In this document: piece by piece, positions 6,693 through 16,906 of the stretch
How the letters are laid out: each line of letters starts with the position of its first letter
Position numbering within the stretch: position 1 is the first letter of the stretch
Assembly: GCA_014382365.1 (NCBI GenBank)
Contig: JACNJW010000021.1
Span: 1 to 52,015, forward strand
Reading direction: 5' to 3'
Origin: SAR324 cluster bacterium
Lineage (GTDB): Bacteria; SAR324; NAC60-12
DNA length: 52,015 bases
Program-made: the position numbers and the translations under genes
The notes under the pieces: generated by a model
Database searches by the model: none
What the model was told of the DNA's origin: nothing
What the model saw: the letters and a program-made list of their open reading frames with translations, nothing else

Positions 6693-9188
6693 CTACATCC
6701 TCACTCGTTCGCTTTTAGGATCGTAAAAAGCCCGAAGAGATGGGCGCGCTTTGTAACGATCTCCTGCAACTTCGATTTCAAAATTACTTTTTTCCAGCAA
6801 CTCTTTTGTTACACCATCTTCGTGCATAACATAGCCCATTCCAAGACAGCTTCCGATAGTGTGACCATACATTCCGGAAGTGAGGTCACCAACGATATTG
6901 TCATCGCACCAAATTGGTTCATTGTGATAAAGCAGAGGTTCCGGATTTTCCAAAGCAAACTGCACAAGTCGTTTTTTCAAAATTCCGCTTTTTGTTTTGA
7001 ACAATTCGTCTTTTTGACGCATTAAGGCATCACGGCCAATGAAACCTCCGGGTTTATCAAACTTAAGCGCAAAACCGAGTCCGGCTTCCAATGGTGTGTC
7101 TTCGTCAGCAATGTCGTGACCCCAATGACGAAAAGCTTTTTCCAAACGCAAAGAATTCAGCGCATGCATGCCTGCGAGTTGCAAACCATAATCACTTCCT
7201 GTTGCAAGGATTTTATCATAGATATCCTGCGCAAATTCGGTAGGAACATAAATTTCCCAACCCAATTCTCCGACATAAGTCATGCGTAGTGCGAGAGCAG
7301 TACCGTAACCGATTTCAATTTCCTGCGCGCTGCCGAACGGAAACGCTTCATTTGATAAATCTGCCGGTGTGAGTTTGGCCAGTAAATTACGTGATTCCGG
7401 ACCCATCACACTCAACACAGCGTATCCGGAAGTAACGTCTGTGACGGTGACATGTACGTCGTCCGGAATATTTTTGTGCAACCATGCCAGATCACGGGTT
7501 TGGCTGGCACCTGCAGTGATGACCAGAAAAACATCCTCACGCAAACGGGTCACCGTCAAATCGGATTCGAAGCATCCGCATTCATTAAGCCACGCAGTAT
7601 AAACCGCTTTTCCGGAAGGCACAGAAATATCATTGGCGCATATCCGGTTCAGCACTTTTTCCGCATCACGTCCCTGCACCAAAAATTTCGCAAAGGACGA
7701 CATATCGAACAGCGCCACTTTTTCACGTGCTGCCTTGTGTTCCGCAGCAGAAGCCTCGAACCAGTTTTGACGCGCGTAGCTGTATTCGTATCGTGTTGCT
7801 TTTCCTTCCGGAGCAAACCAGTTGGCACGTTCCCATCCGCACATTTCACCAAAACACGCTCCTGCTTTTTCCAGACGATCATGTAAAACGGATTTACGCA
7901 CACCCCGGCTGGTTTCCGGCTGCCGGAAAGGCCAGTGCATGGCATAAAGTAGCCCTAATGTTTCTTCGGTACGTTCTTTTAAATATTTTGAATTACCCTG
8001 AAAAGAATGAAAACGGCGGATGTCCACATCCCACAAATCCAGTGGCGGGTGTCCGTTAACGATCCATTCAGAAAGCACTTTTCCAGCCCCGCCACCTGAT
8101 TGAATGCCGATAGAATTAAAACCTGCGGCAACATAAAAGTTTTTAAGTTCCGGAGCTTCACCTAAAATGTAGCGGTCGTCCGGAGTAAAACTTTCCGGAC
8201 CATTGAAAAAAGTGTGAATTCCAGCATCTTCCAGTTTTGGAATACGATGCATTGCATTTAACATTGCAGGTTCAAAATGCTCCCAGTCTTCCGCAAATTG
8301 GCCAAAGGAAAAATCATCCTGAATTGTGTCCAGCGGACGTGGTTTTGACTTTGGCTCAAAACAACCAACGAGCATTTTTCCCGCATCTTCTTTGGCATAA
8401 ATCCAACTGCTTGGATCACGCAAAACCGGCAAGTTTGAGGGTAAACCAATATCTTCTGTGACAATATAAAAATGCTCTGCTGCATGCAGCGGAACATTCA
8501 CACCAGCCATTTTTCCAACTTGATGTCCCCAAAGGCCTGCGCAGTTAACAACGATCTCTGCGGATATTTCTCCAGTTTCTCCATTTTCCATTTCCAATGA
8601 CACCCCAGAAACCTTTTTCGCACCGGACGTCCCGGCTTTTGTTGTTTTGATTCCAGTAACTTTTACATTTTCAAAGATCTTCGCACCACGCATCTTTGCA
8701 CCTTTGGCCATGGCTTGTGTCACATCAATCGGATTTGTCTGTCCATCTTTCGGCAGAAAAACCGCACCTACAAGGTCCTCAATATTTAAGAGAGGATACA
8801 ACTCCCTTGCTTCTCGCGGTGAAATCACATCAACTTCCAGGCCAAAACATTTTGCCATCGACGCACCACGTTTCAGTTCCTCAAAACGCTCCTCATCCGG
8901 AGCAACGCTGATTGAACCGTTTTGTTTAAATCCTGTCGCCTGTCCTGTTTCGTCTTCCAAGGTTGCATAAAGTTCACTCGTGTATTGCGCAAGTTTGGTC
9001 ATGTTTTTTGTAGCCCGCAATTGGCCGACGAGTCCGGCTGCATGCCAGGTTGTACCGCAAGTCAGTTCCTTGCGTTCCAGCAAAACTACATCCTTCCAGC
9101 CTAATTTGATCAAATGATAGGCTAGACTGCAGCCAATTACTCCGCCACCTATAATGACTACTTGCGCCTGCTTTGGTAATGATTTCAT
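6693..9188 (-). CDS. Dimethylglycine/sarcosine dehydrogenase-like FAD oxidoreductase with GcvT domain
   Basis: This 831-aa flavoenzyme has four family domains in order. These are an FAD-dependent DAO domain (about 5-370), an FAO_M linker (about 375-430), a GcvT-like folate domain (about 435-705) and a GcvT C-terminal barrel (about 715-820). The dinucleotide motif IIGGGVIG is at residues 12-19. His49 in GTTWHAAG aligns with the histidine that carries covalent FAD in dimethylglycine and sarcosine dehydrogenases. These enzymes oxidise an N-methyl group, and the C-terminal half captures formaldehyde as 5,10-methylene-tetrahydrofolate. It is the first gene of the cassette with the methyltransferase and corrinoid protein, so dimethylglycine made by the corrinoid branch is the likely substrate. 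Members of this family also act on sarcosine or other N-methyl amino acids. No signal peptide is present. Confidence 0.88.
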   Translation of the reverse strand: MKSLPKQAQVVIIGGGVIGCSLAYHLIKLGWKDVVLLERKELTCGTTWHAAGLVGQLRATKNMTKLAQYTSELYATLEDETGQATGFKQNGSISVAPDEERFEELKRGASMAKCFGLEVDVISPREARELYPLLNIEDLVGAVFLPKDGQTNPIDVTQAMAKGAKMRGAKIFENVKVTGIKTTKAGTSGAKKVSGVSLEMENGETGEISAEIVVNCAGLWGHQVGKMAGVNVPLHAAEHFYIVTEDIGLPSNLPVLRDPSSWIYAKEDAGKMLVGCFEPKSKPRPLDTIQDDFSFGQFAEDWEHFEPAMLNAMHRIPKLEDAGIHTFFNGPESFTPDDRYILGEAPELKNFYVAAGFNSIGIQSGGGAGKVLSEWIVNGHPPLDLWDVDIRRFHSFQGNSKYLKERTEETLGLLYAMHWPFRQPETSRGVRKSVLHDRLEKAGACFGEMCGWERANWFAPEGKATRYEYSYARQNWFEASAAEHKAAREKVALFDMSSFAKFLVQGRDAEKVLNRICANDISVPSGKAVYTAWLNECGCFESDLTVTRLREDVFLVITAGASQTRDLAWLHKNIPDDVHVTVTDVTSGYAVLSVMGPESRNLLAKLTPADLSNEAFPFGSAQEIEIGYGTALALRMTYVGELGWEIYVPTEFAQDIYDKILATGSDYGLQLAGMHALNSLRLEKAFRHWGHDIADEDTPLEAGLGFALKFDKPGGFIGRDALMRQKDELFKTKSGILKKRLVQFALENPEPLLYHNEPIWCDDNIVGDLTSGMYGHTIGSCLGMGYVMHEDGVTKELLEKSNFEIEVAGDRYKARPSLRAFYDPKSERVRM

Positions 9189-9247
9189 AGAATTTTTCGA
9201 GGATTAAATGGAATTGATTGCGAATTTAATGAATTGCGAAAGAATTA

Positions 9248-9276
9248 GTTTTACATCTTTGAGAAAGCAGGGTCAA
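9248..9276 (-). promoter_or_regulatory. Candidate sigma70 promoter for the DMGDH-mttB-corrinoid cassette
   Basis: On the minus strand, TTGACC (9276-9271) is followed after 17 bp by TAAAAC (9253-9248), about 60 bp upstream of the flavoenzyme start. Spacing is ideal and both boxes are fair matches. No operator was recognised. Confidence 0.5.
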
Positions 9277-9347
9277 TCACAATATTGACATAATGAATAA
9301 GTTTTTTGCAGTTGAATATCTCCTTTGATTGTACGCCTAGTTCTGTC

Positions 9348-9376
9348 TTGTTGCTCCAAAATAATCCTGTCATAAT
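9348..9376 (+). promoter_or_regulatory. Possible weak promoter for uvrA
   Basis: TTGTTG (9348-9353) is separated by 17 bp from CATAAT (9371-9376), 65 bp before the uvrA ATG. The -35 box is poor. I found no convincing LexA-type SOS box. Confidence 0.3.
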
Positions 9377-9441
9377 TAGCACCGTAAAATAACACTCAAG
9401 AGAACAACTGCACACCATTTAAAAGTATCACGTTTCATTAA

Positions 9442-12400
9442 ATGTCCCAAGAAAAAGAAAATCAAGTTGTCGTAGTTGGTGCATCAGAACACAACCTGAA
9501 AAATGTCAGCCTTAATATTCCCCGAGACACACTGACAGTTTTTACAGGAGTCAGCGGCTCCGGAAAATCATCTTTGGCCTTCGACACTATTTTCAAAGAA
9601 GGCCAGCGCCGATTTGTGGAATCACTCTCGGCCTATGCCCGTCAATTTCTGGGACAAACTGACAAACCAAAAGTTGAACATGTAGAAGGGCTGAGTCCGA
9701 CAATTTCTGTAGACCAAAAAACTGTCAATAAAAATCCACGCTCAACGGTCGGAACTATCACAGAAATTTACGATCACTACCGCCTTCTTTTTGCGCGTTT
9801 AGGCAAACCGCATTGTCCTGAATGTGGAACCAGAATCACATCACAAACACCGGAACAGATCACCGATTATGCTTATGTGGATGCCCTGAATGAAGCCTGC
9901 ATGATACTGGCTCCAATGGTTCAGGAACGCAAAGGTGAGTACCGTAAAGAACTTGAAGAATGGGCCACCGAAGGCTACGTCCGGGCCAGAATTGACGGTG
10001 AAGTGCGGCGCTTGGATGAAGAGATCCAGCTGGCGCGTTACGAAAAACATTCCATTGAACTGGTAGTGGATCGTCTGACAATCACTGCTGAAGAAAAGAG
10101 CCGGTTTACAGAAGGTGTGGAAAAAGCGCTGCTGCTGGGTAACGGTCTGGCAATTTTACACTATCGGAAAAACAGGGCTGAAAATGAAACAAATATTCAG
10201 CTGGAGCAAAGTCCGGAGCAAGACCATTTGTTCAGTCAATTAATGGCCTGTCCGAGCTGTCAAATTGCACTTCCTGAAATGGAGCCCCGTTTATTTTCTT
10301 TCAATGCACCACAGGGTGCATGTCCTGCCTGCAACGGAATCGGCCAGTTAAGTACATTTTCTGAAGAGAAACTTTGTGATCCGGAACTCTCAATTGCTGC
10401 AGGTGCAATAAAGTGTTTTTCGGAAAAGGGCAATGTGCTCTATACAAAAATAGATCAACGGCATGTCGGCAGTCTGCTCAAGAAATTTGAGATTAACGAT
10501 CAGACTTTGTGGAAAAATTTATCGGTAGAACAGCGACAGTTGATTTTATATGGAAATACCAAAATGAAACTGGGCGTTTCCAATATTTTCCGCTTTCCGG
10601 GTCAATTATTGAAAAAACTGGAAAAACAACAATGGGCCGGTTTTATCCCAATCCTGCAATACGTTTTTCGTTTCGTTAAGGGACCGCTTGAAAAATTTCA
10701 GCACACTTCAATTTGTGTAGATTGTGAGGGAAAACGACTCAATAAGACTGCAATGGCAGTTCGGTTTCATGGACACAATATCAATACACTCTCTACTGAG
10801 TCTATCGAAGATTCTGTCAATTACTTTGAAAATTTAAAACTGACTGAAACAGAGAAAAAAATTGGCCGGGATATTTTCAGAGAAATCCGGGACCGTCTGC
10901 ATTTTCTCAACGATGTCGGAGTTGGCTACCTGACACTTGAGCGCTCTGCGGCATCTTTATCCGGAGGAGAGGGGCAGCGTATTCGACTTGCTTCACAGCT
11001 TGGTGCAGGACTGCAGGGTGTGCTTTATGTGCTCGATGAGCCTTCAATTGGACTGCATCAGAGCGACAACAAAAAGCTGATTCGCACTTTGAAAAAATTG
11101 CGTGACCGTGGAAACACTGTTTTGGTGGTTGAACATGACGAAGAAACAATCGAGTCTGCAGATCATTTAGTGGATATTGGACCTACTGCAGGACAAGATG
11201 GTGGACATATCACTGCAGAGGGTTCACTGCAAAAAATAATCGAAGCAGAGGAATCAGTTACCGGACAGTTCCTTTCCGGAAAGGAACAAATCAATGTTCC
11301 GAAAGTCCGACGTCAGCCTGACGGAAATAAGATTACTATTCACGGAGCAAGTTTCAATAATCTAAATAATATTAAGTGTGAAATTCCGCTTGGAATTTTT
11401 GTGGCTGTTGCAGGTGTTTCGGGATCAGGTAAATCATCACTGATTGACGGAATTCTTAAAAAGGCCTTAAACTGTCACTTGAATCCGGGAAGTAAAGACA
11501 AACCCGGTCCACACAAAAAAATCGGCGGACTCGAAAATATAGACCGTGTAATAAAAATTGACCAGGCTCCAATCGGCCGTACACCCCGCAGCAATCCTGC
11601 AACTTACACCAAGGTCCTTGATCCAATCCGTGATTTGTTTGCAATGATGCCTGAAGCAAAAGCCAGGGGTTACAAAAAAGGACGCTTCTCATTCAACGTC
11701 AAAGGCGGGCGCTGCGAGGACTGTCAGGGTGCAGGTTTGAAAACGATTGAAATGCAGTTTTTAAGTGATGTGCAGATTCCCTGTGACACCTGCCGCGGAA
11801 AACGCTTCAATGCTGAAACTCTGCAGATATTCTACAAAAACCGTACAATTCACGATGTCCTCGACATGACGGTTAAAGAGGCAGAGGCTTTCTTTTCTGC
11901 ATTACCAAGAATCCATATAATTCTACAAACTCTGCTGGACGTTGGTCTCGGTTATGTAAAACTTGGACAGCCCTCAACTACCCTTTCCGGTGGTGAAGCT
12001 CAGCGGGTAAAAATTTCAGCGGAGCTAAAAAAAAGAGCAACCGGAAAGACGCTTTATATTCTGGATGAACCAACGACCGGCCTGCATTTTCAAGACATTC
12101 GTTTGTTGTTAACCTGCCTGAACCGCCTGGTTGATCAGGGCAATACTGTTTTAGTGATTGAGCACAATTTAGATGTGCTGAAGGTTGCCGATCATCTGAT
12201 TGAACTCGGACCGGGCGGTGGAAAATATGGAGGTGAACTGGTTTGCGAAGGAACACCGGAAAATTTGGCACAGCAGATGACACTGACAGGCCAGTTTTTG
12301 AAAACAGTTTTGGAGCAAGAATCAGCAGAAAATAGTAACAAAATTTCAGTGCCTGAGGTGATTGAAGAAAATTCAGCGGATTTTGAAAAATCAAAAGTTT

Positions 12401-14982
12401 CAAAATCATACTCCCGTGACATCGTAATCAAGGGTGCCTCAAAAAATAATTTACGGCACATAGATGTACGGATTCCAAATAATAAAATGACAGTGATAAC
12501 CGGCGTTTCCGGTTCCGGCAAAACGAGTTTGGCTTTTGACACTATTTTCGCGGAAGGACAGGCTCGTTATCTGGAATCGCTTTCAACCTATGCACGTCGA
12601 TTTTTGGGTCGCATGGACAAAGCACCTGTGGACTCGATTGAAGGACTTTCTCCGGCAATTGCCATCAGTCAAAAATCAACTGGTCGGAATCCACGCTCAA
12701 CAGTTGCTACAACGACCGAAATCTATGATTATCTGCGTTTGCTTTTTGCACGGATTGGCAAAGCACATTGTCCAAAAACAGGAAAACCTTTAGTTGGTTA
12801 CAGCCCAACCCGCGCAGCAGCTTTTTGTTTAGAGCATTATGAGCATGAACGAATTGAGTTGCTGGCACCCTTGTTTTTACCTGGATCTAGTAAGATTCTG
12901 CTACTTGATCATCCTAAGCATTTAGCTAATGTAATTGACTCGCTGGAACAGGAAGGATTTGTGAGAATCTACATCAATGGAAAAGCAATCCGGCTGGATG
13001 AATGGCAGGAAAAATCATCAAAGTTGAAACTCAGTAAAAACACTGCTGTTGCTTTGGGAATTGACCGATTGCGCATTGAACGGGAAGAACAAAAGCGCCT
13101 GGCAGAAGCTATTGAAAATGCTTTTCAGCGTGGACATGGTTTGTTGAAAATTTGTTTGAAGGATCAAAAATCGGAAGGACGCTTAAGCGGAAAAAACATT
13201 TATTTGTCTGAAACTCCGGCAAATGTGGAAAGCGAAGTCAAATTGTCTTTCTTTCAACAGGAAGAATTGACACCACGTATGTTTTCCTTTAACTCACATG
13301 TAGGTGCATGTCCATGCTGTGATGGCTTGGGAGAATTTCAACGCATACGTGATCCTCTCTGTGAAGATTGTGGTGGTGAACGTTTAAAAGCAGAATATCG
13401 TGCAGTAACAATTAATGACCAGAACATCAGTCAATTTTGTCAACTCTCCGTTCCGGAAGCACGTCAGGAAATTGAAAGCTGGGTCCTCAACGAAAATGAG
13501 CGTACAGTTGCAGAACAGGCACTTGTTGAAATATTAACACGTCTTAGATTTTTGGAAAATGTAGGTTTGGAGTATTTGACGCTCGACCAAAAAGCAGCCA
13601 CACTTTCCGGAGGAGAGGCACAGCGAATCCGACTGGCCTCACAAATTGGTTCGGGACTTGTGGGGGTAACCTATGTTCTGGATGAACCAACCATCGGTTT
13701 GCATCCTCGAGATACTGCCCGGCTTATCCGTACACTGAAGCAATTACGGAATCGCGGAAACAGCGTAATACTCGTTGAGCACGATTTAGATACAATCCGG
13801 GAAGCAGACCATATTATCGATATTGGTCCTGGTGCAGGACACTACGGGGGCAATGTTTCTGCTGTTGGAAGTCCACAGGAAATATCCAGCAAACATCATA
13901 CTTTGACTGCGCAATATATGAATGGGAAAAAATCAATCTCACTTCCCATAAAGTGTAGAAAGTTTAATCCGGAAAGTTTAATTTCTGTTTCAGGAGCAGC
14001 TGCAAATAATTTAAAAAAACTGGATGTCAACTTTCCTCTGGGAATTTTTACAGTGGTTACAGGTGTTTCCGGTTCAGGTAAATCATCATTGGTTGTTGAC
14101 GTTCTGCAACGGGCTCTAGAAAAAGAATTAAACGGAAAGCAGGTCAAGCCCGGAAAGCACAAAAAAGTAAGCGGAATTGAACAACTTGAATCCATTATGG
14201 TGATCAATCAGGATGCAATTGGAAGGACTCCGCGTTCAAATCCAGCAACTTATGCAAAGGTTCTTGAGCCAATCCGCAACCTCTTTGCTTCAATGCCGGA
14301 AGCCAAACAACGTGGTTTTGCCAAACGTCGTTTTTCGTTTAACGCAAAAGAGGGACGCTGTCCTACCTGCGATGGACAGGGGTTCCAACTGATTGAAATG
14401 CACTTTTTGTCAGATGTCTGGGTCAAGTGCGACCAATGCAAAGGCAAGCGCTACAATCGTGAAACTCTAACAGTTAAGTTTAAGGGCTACACAATTGCAG
14501 ATGTGCTTGAAATGGAAATCAGCAAAGCGGTTGAAGTTTTTGTGGCACAGCCGCGCATCAAACGGATTCTCAGAACCCTGGAAGATGTTGGTCTGGGTTA
14601 TATGAAATTGGGTCAACCCGGGAATACCCTCTCAGGAGGTGAAGCACAGCGTCTAAAATTAGCAGCAGAACTTGCCCGCCGCGCACATGGTCCTACACTC
14701 TACATTTTGGATGAACCCACTACCGGACTGCACATCGATGATGTGGCAAGGTTGCTTAAAATATTGCACAGTCTGGTGGATGAAGGTCATACTGTGCTGG
14801 TCATTGAACACAATTTAGAAGTGATCAAAACTGCAGACTGGCTGATTGATCTGGGGCCTGAAGGTGGAGACAAAGGCGGCCGCTTGGTCTATGAAGGTAC
14901 TCCGGAAAACTGCAGCCGTAATCCGGCAAGTTATACAGGAAAGTTTTTGGAAGGATTTTTTAATTCCAATCAACAAAACTAA
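9442..14982 (+). CDS. uvrA: Tandem-fused double UvrA (excinuclease ABC subunit A, about twice normal length)
   Basis: UvrA is the damage-recognition ATPase of nucleotide excision repair, normally about 940 aa and acting as a dimer. This frame has 1846 aa and holds two complete UvrA-like halves: residues about 1-958 and about 985-1846, joined by a charged linker. All four ABC ATPase modules keep their motifs. P-loops GVSGSGK(S/T)S are near 36, 659, 1021 and 1541. LSGGE signatures are near 507, 848, 1388 and 1729. DEP(S/T) Walker B sites are near 532, 875, 1414 and 1757. In the first half, zinc finger 1 (C270/C273/C294/C297) and the C-terminal finger (C758/C761/C781/C784) are intact. In the second half only C1290/C1293 of finger 1 remain, and about 110 residues present in the first half before the ExCGGxRL motif are missing. 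The C-terminal finger (C1640/C1643/C1663/C1666) is kept. No Shine-Dalgarno sequence precedes the ATG. Confidence 0.95.
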   Translation: MSQEKENQVVVVGASEHNLKNVSLNIPRDTLTVFTGVSGSGKSSLAFDTIFKEGQRRFVESLSAYARQFLGQTDKPKVEHVEGLSPTISVDQKTVNKNPRSTVGTITEIYDHYRLLFARLGKPHCPECGTRITSQTPEQITDYAYVDALNEACMILAPMVQERKGEYRKELEEWATEGYVRARIDGEVRRLDEEIQLARYEKHSIELVVDRLTITAEEKSRFTEGVEKALLLGNGLAILHYRKNRAENETNIQLEQSPEQDHLFSQLMACPSCQIALPEMEPRLFSFNAPQGACPACNGIGQLSTFSEEKLCDPELSIAAGAIKCFSEKGNVLYTKIDQRHVGSLLKKFEINDQTLWKNLSVEQRQLILYGNTKMKLGVSNIFRFPGQLLKKLEKQQWAGFIPILQYVFRFVKGPLEKFQHTSICVDCEGKRLNKTAMAVRFHGHNINTLSTESIEDSVNYFENLKLTETEKKIGRDIFREIRDRLHFLNDVGVGYLTLERSAASLSGGEGQRIRLASQLGAGLQGVLYVLDEPSIGLHQSDNKKLIRTLKKLRDRGNTVLVVEHDEETIESADHLVDIGPTAGQDGGHITAEGSLQKIIEAEESVTGQFLSGKEQINVPKVRRQPDGNKITIHGASFNNLNNIKCEIPLGIFVAVAGVSGSGKSSLIDGILKKALNCHLNPGSKDKPGPHKKIGGLENIDRVIKIDQAPIGRTPRSNPATYTKVLDPIRDLFAMMPEAKARGYKKGRFSFNVKGGRCEDCQGAGLKTIEMQFLSDVQIPCDTCRGKRFNAETLQIFYKNRTIHDVLDMTVKEAEAFFSALPRIHIILQTLLDVGLGYVKLGQPSTTLSGGEAQRVKISAELKKRATGKTLYILDEPTTGLHFQDIRLLLTCLNRLVDQGNTVLVIEHNLDVLKVADHLIELGPGGGKYGGELVCEGTPENLAQQMTLTGQFLKTVLEQESAENSNKISVPEVIEENSADFEKSKVSKSYSRDIVIKGASKNNLRHIDVRIPNNKMTVITGVSGSGKTSLAFDTIFAEGQARYLESLSTYARRFLGRMDKAPVDSIEGLSPAIAISQKSTGRNPRSTVATTTEIYDYLRLLFARIGKAHCPKTGKPLVGYSPTRAAAFCLEHYEHERIELLAPLFLPGSSKILLLDHPKHLANVIDSLEQEGFVRIYINGKAIRLDEWQEKSSKLKLSKNTAVALGIDRLRIEREEQKRLAEAIENAFQRGHGLLKICLKDQKSEGRLSGKNIYLSETPANVESEVKLSFFQQEELTPRMFSFNSHVGACPCCDGLGEFQRIRDPLCEDCGGERLKAEYRAVTINDQNISQFCQLSVPEARQEIESWVLNENERTVAEQALVEILTRLRFLENVGLEYLTLDQKAATLSGGEAQRIRLASQIGSGLVGVTYVLDEPTIGLHPRDTARLIRTLKQLRNRGNSVILVEHDLDTIREADHIIDIGPGAGHYGGNVSAVGSPQEISSKHHTLTAQYMNGKKSISLPIKCRKFNPESLISVSGAAANNLKKLDVNFPLGIFTVVTGVSGSGKSSLVVDVLQRALEKELNGKQVKPGKHKKVSGIEQLESIMVINQDAIGRTPRSNPATYAKVLEPIRNLFASMPEAKQRGFAKRRFSFNAKEGRCPTCDGQGFQLIEMHFLSDVWVKCDQCKGKRYNRETLTVKFKGYTIADVLEMEISKAVEVFVAQPRIKRILRTLEDVGLGYMKLGQPGNTLSGGEAQRLKLAAELARRAHGPTLYILDEPTTGLHIDDVARLLKILHSLVDEGHTVLVIEHNLEVIKTADWLIDLGPEGGDKGGRLVYEGTPENCSRNPASYTGKFLEGFFNSNQQN

Positions 14983-15009
14983 ACTGGTAGACTCAGTCAG
15001 TGTGCTTTG

Positions 15010-15207
15010 CTAGCTAAGATCATTGCCTTCCGCGTCTGCCAATTTCCCAATGATCAGCCGGACAAGATCTATTATTGCCCAAATCCCAAGACCGCCTAAA
15101 GTCAGCAATTGGAGTACTCCAATAAGAGTGTAGCCCAGATAAAACCTGTGAATTCCCAAACCACCCAGAAAAAAACACAGAAGAATTGCTGTTAATTTTG
15201 ATTTCAT
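15010..15207 (-). CDS. TM2 domain-containing small membrane protein
   Basis: This 65-aa protein has two hydrophobic helices with the TM2 family pattern: LCFFLGGLGIHRFYLG (about 9-24), a short turn, then LLTLGGLGIWAIIDLVRL (about 34-51). TM2 proteins are small inner-membrane proteins of mostly unknown role. A strong GGAGGT precedes the ATG, which supports it as a real gene despite its size. It stands alone, convergent with uvrA (27 bp between stops) and divergent from rmuC. Confidence 0.85.
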   Translation of the reverse strand: MKSKLTAILLCFFLGGLGIHRFYLGYTLIGVLQLLTLGGLGIWAIIDLVRLIIGKLADAEGNDLS

Positions 15208-15444
15208 CTTTTACCTCCACGGTTATAATGTACGAAAGACTAGAGCAAACAGAATAACTCTGAATCCTGACATAAATGAATACACAGCATAAATTTAAGC
15301 AGCACCTGTACATTCACAGAGAAATCATAATCTGAAAAAATATTTAGTCAAGGCCATAATTGTTTTCAAGTCTTCTATCAATTGTTATAGTAATGGACAC
15401 AGACTATAACCCACTTCAAATATTGTTCAACAAAAAAGATCCGC

Positions 15445-16851
15445 ATGAACATTGATTCCATCAATTACACACTCATTCTTTACTCCACCCTCTGTATTAT
15501 ACTGGGTATACTCATCAGTTGGTTTTATCTGAAAAATACACTTTCGAAGCAAGCAACTGAAATCGAGAGCATTGATGAATCACTCAACGACCTGCTGAAA
15601 AAATATGATAGTTTGCTGTTAGAAAAAATTGAGATTGATAAACAATTTGCAGTTCTGAAGCAGGATGCAAACAGGATTCCGGAAATTGAAGAAGAACTTA
15701 AATTTCAACAAAAACAGTTTGCTACTCTGCAGATCACGAATGCAACTCTGGAAGAAAGGTTGGAATCTAAGGAAAACGAATCTCGGGAAAAATTAAAATT
15801 TCTGGAAGAAGCAAAAAAACTGATGGGAACAGAGTTTGAAAATCTTTCTGCCAAAATTTTTGAAACAAAAGCAAAGCAATTTACTGAAGTAAATAAAGAC
15901 AGTATCCAGAATCTGCTTAATCCAATTCAGTCAAAAATGAAGGATTTTCAGGAAAAGGTTGAGAAATTTCACCTTGAAGATGTGAGCGGACGTGCGTCCA
16001 TCAAAGCAGAATTTGAGCATTTTAAGGAAGTCAGTACAACTTTGAGCCAGGATGCACAAAACCTTACCACCGCACTGACCGGCGACTCAAAACAACAGGG
16101 TGACTGGGGAGAAATGATCCTAGAGAAGTGCCTGCAGAATGCCGGTTTAGTAGAAGGCGAACACTACCAGAAACAAATCCAGATTAAAACAGATGACGGT
16201 ACTCAACTGCGACCGGATGTTATCATCAACCTGCCAAATGACAGAATTCTGATTGCAGACTCGAAAGTCTCATTGACAGCATATAACAGCTATATGTCTG
16301 CAGATGATGAAGAAACACGTAAAGCTGCGGCCAAAAAACACCTACTGTCTGTTCGTAGTCATATTCAAAACTTGTCTTCAAAAAATTATCAGGAAGGCTT
16401 TGAAGAATTTGGTTCTCCGGATTATGTACTGATGTTTATGCAGATAGAACCGGCTTATTCTCTCGCTCAATCTCTTGACAGCAGCTTAACATCTGATGCA
16501 TTCAGCAAAAACATCATTCTTGTCACTCCTGCCAGTTTGATGATGGCACTGCGGATTGTTAATCAACTCTGGAGACAGGAAAAGCAGGTGCAGAATGTGA
16601 AAGAAATTTTTGAAAGAGGAGGCAAACTTTATGAAAAAATAAATGGATTTCTGGAAGAATTTATAAAAATTGGAGAAAAAATAAAAGGAGCTCAGCAGTC
16701 TTATGAAACTGCACACAATAGATTAAGTGAGGGAAGAGGAAGCATGGTCAAACAGGCAGAGATGCTCAAAAATCTGGGTGTGAAAACTGCGAAGTCAATT
16801 CCCAGAGAATTTAATAAAGCTCTTGAGAATTCATCCAGCGATAATTCATAA
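15445..16851 (+). CDS. rmuC: RmuC-family DNA recombination protein
   Basis: This 468-aa protein has one N-terminal membrane segment (about residues 9-28), a long coiled coil rich in E, K and L (about 30-145), and an RmuC domain (about 150-440). The core GDSKQQGDWGEMILEKCLQN, then RPDVIINLPNDR and IADSKVSLTAY, matches the PD-(D/E)XK-like fold of the family. In E. coli RmuC limits recombination at inverted repeats; its biochemistry is not settled. It follows uvrA by about 460 bp on the same strand, with the TM2 gene between on the other strand, so co-transcription is unlikely. No clear ribosome site is seen before the ATG. Confidence 0.92.
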   Translation: MNIDSINYTLILYSTLCIILGILISWFYLKNTLSKQATEIESIDESLNDLLKKYDSLLLEKIEIDKQFAVLKQDANRIPEIEEELKFQQKQFATLQITNATLEERLESKENESREKLKFLEEAKKLMGTEFENLSAKIFETKAKQFTEVNKDSIQNLLNPIQSKMKDFQEKVEKFHLEDVSGRASIKAEFEHFKEVSTTLSQDAQNLTTALTGDSKQQGDWGEMILEKCLQNAGLVEGEHYQKQIQIKTDDGTQLRPDVIINLPNDRILIADSKVSLTAYNSYMSADDEETRKAAAKKHLLSVRSHIQNLSSKNYQEGFEEFGSPDYVLMFMQIEPAYSLAQSLDSSLTSDAFSKNIILVTPASLMMALRIVNQLWRQEKQVQNVKEIFERGGKLYEKINGFLEEFIKIGEKIKGAQQSYETAHNRLSEGRGSMVKQAEMLKNLGVKTAKSIPREFNKALENSSSDNS

Positions 16852-16906
16852 TTTTGGTTCTTACACTAATTTAAAAAAACTCTCGATACCACCAAATATT
16901 TTTAAC

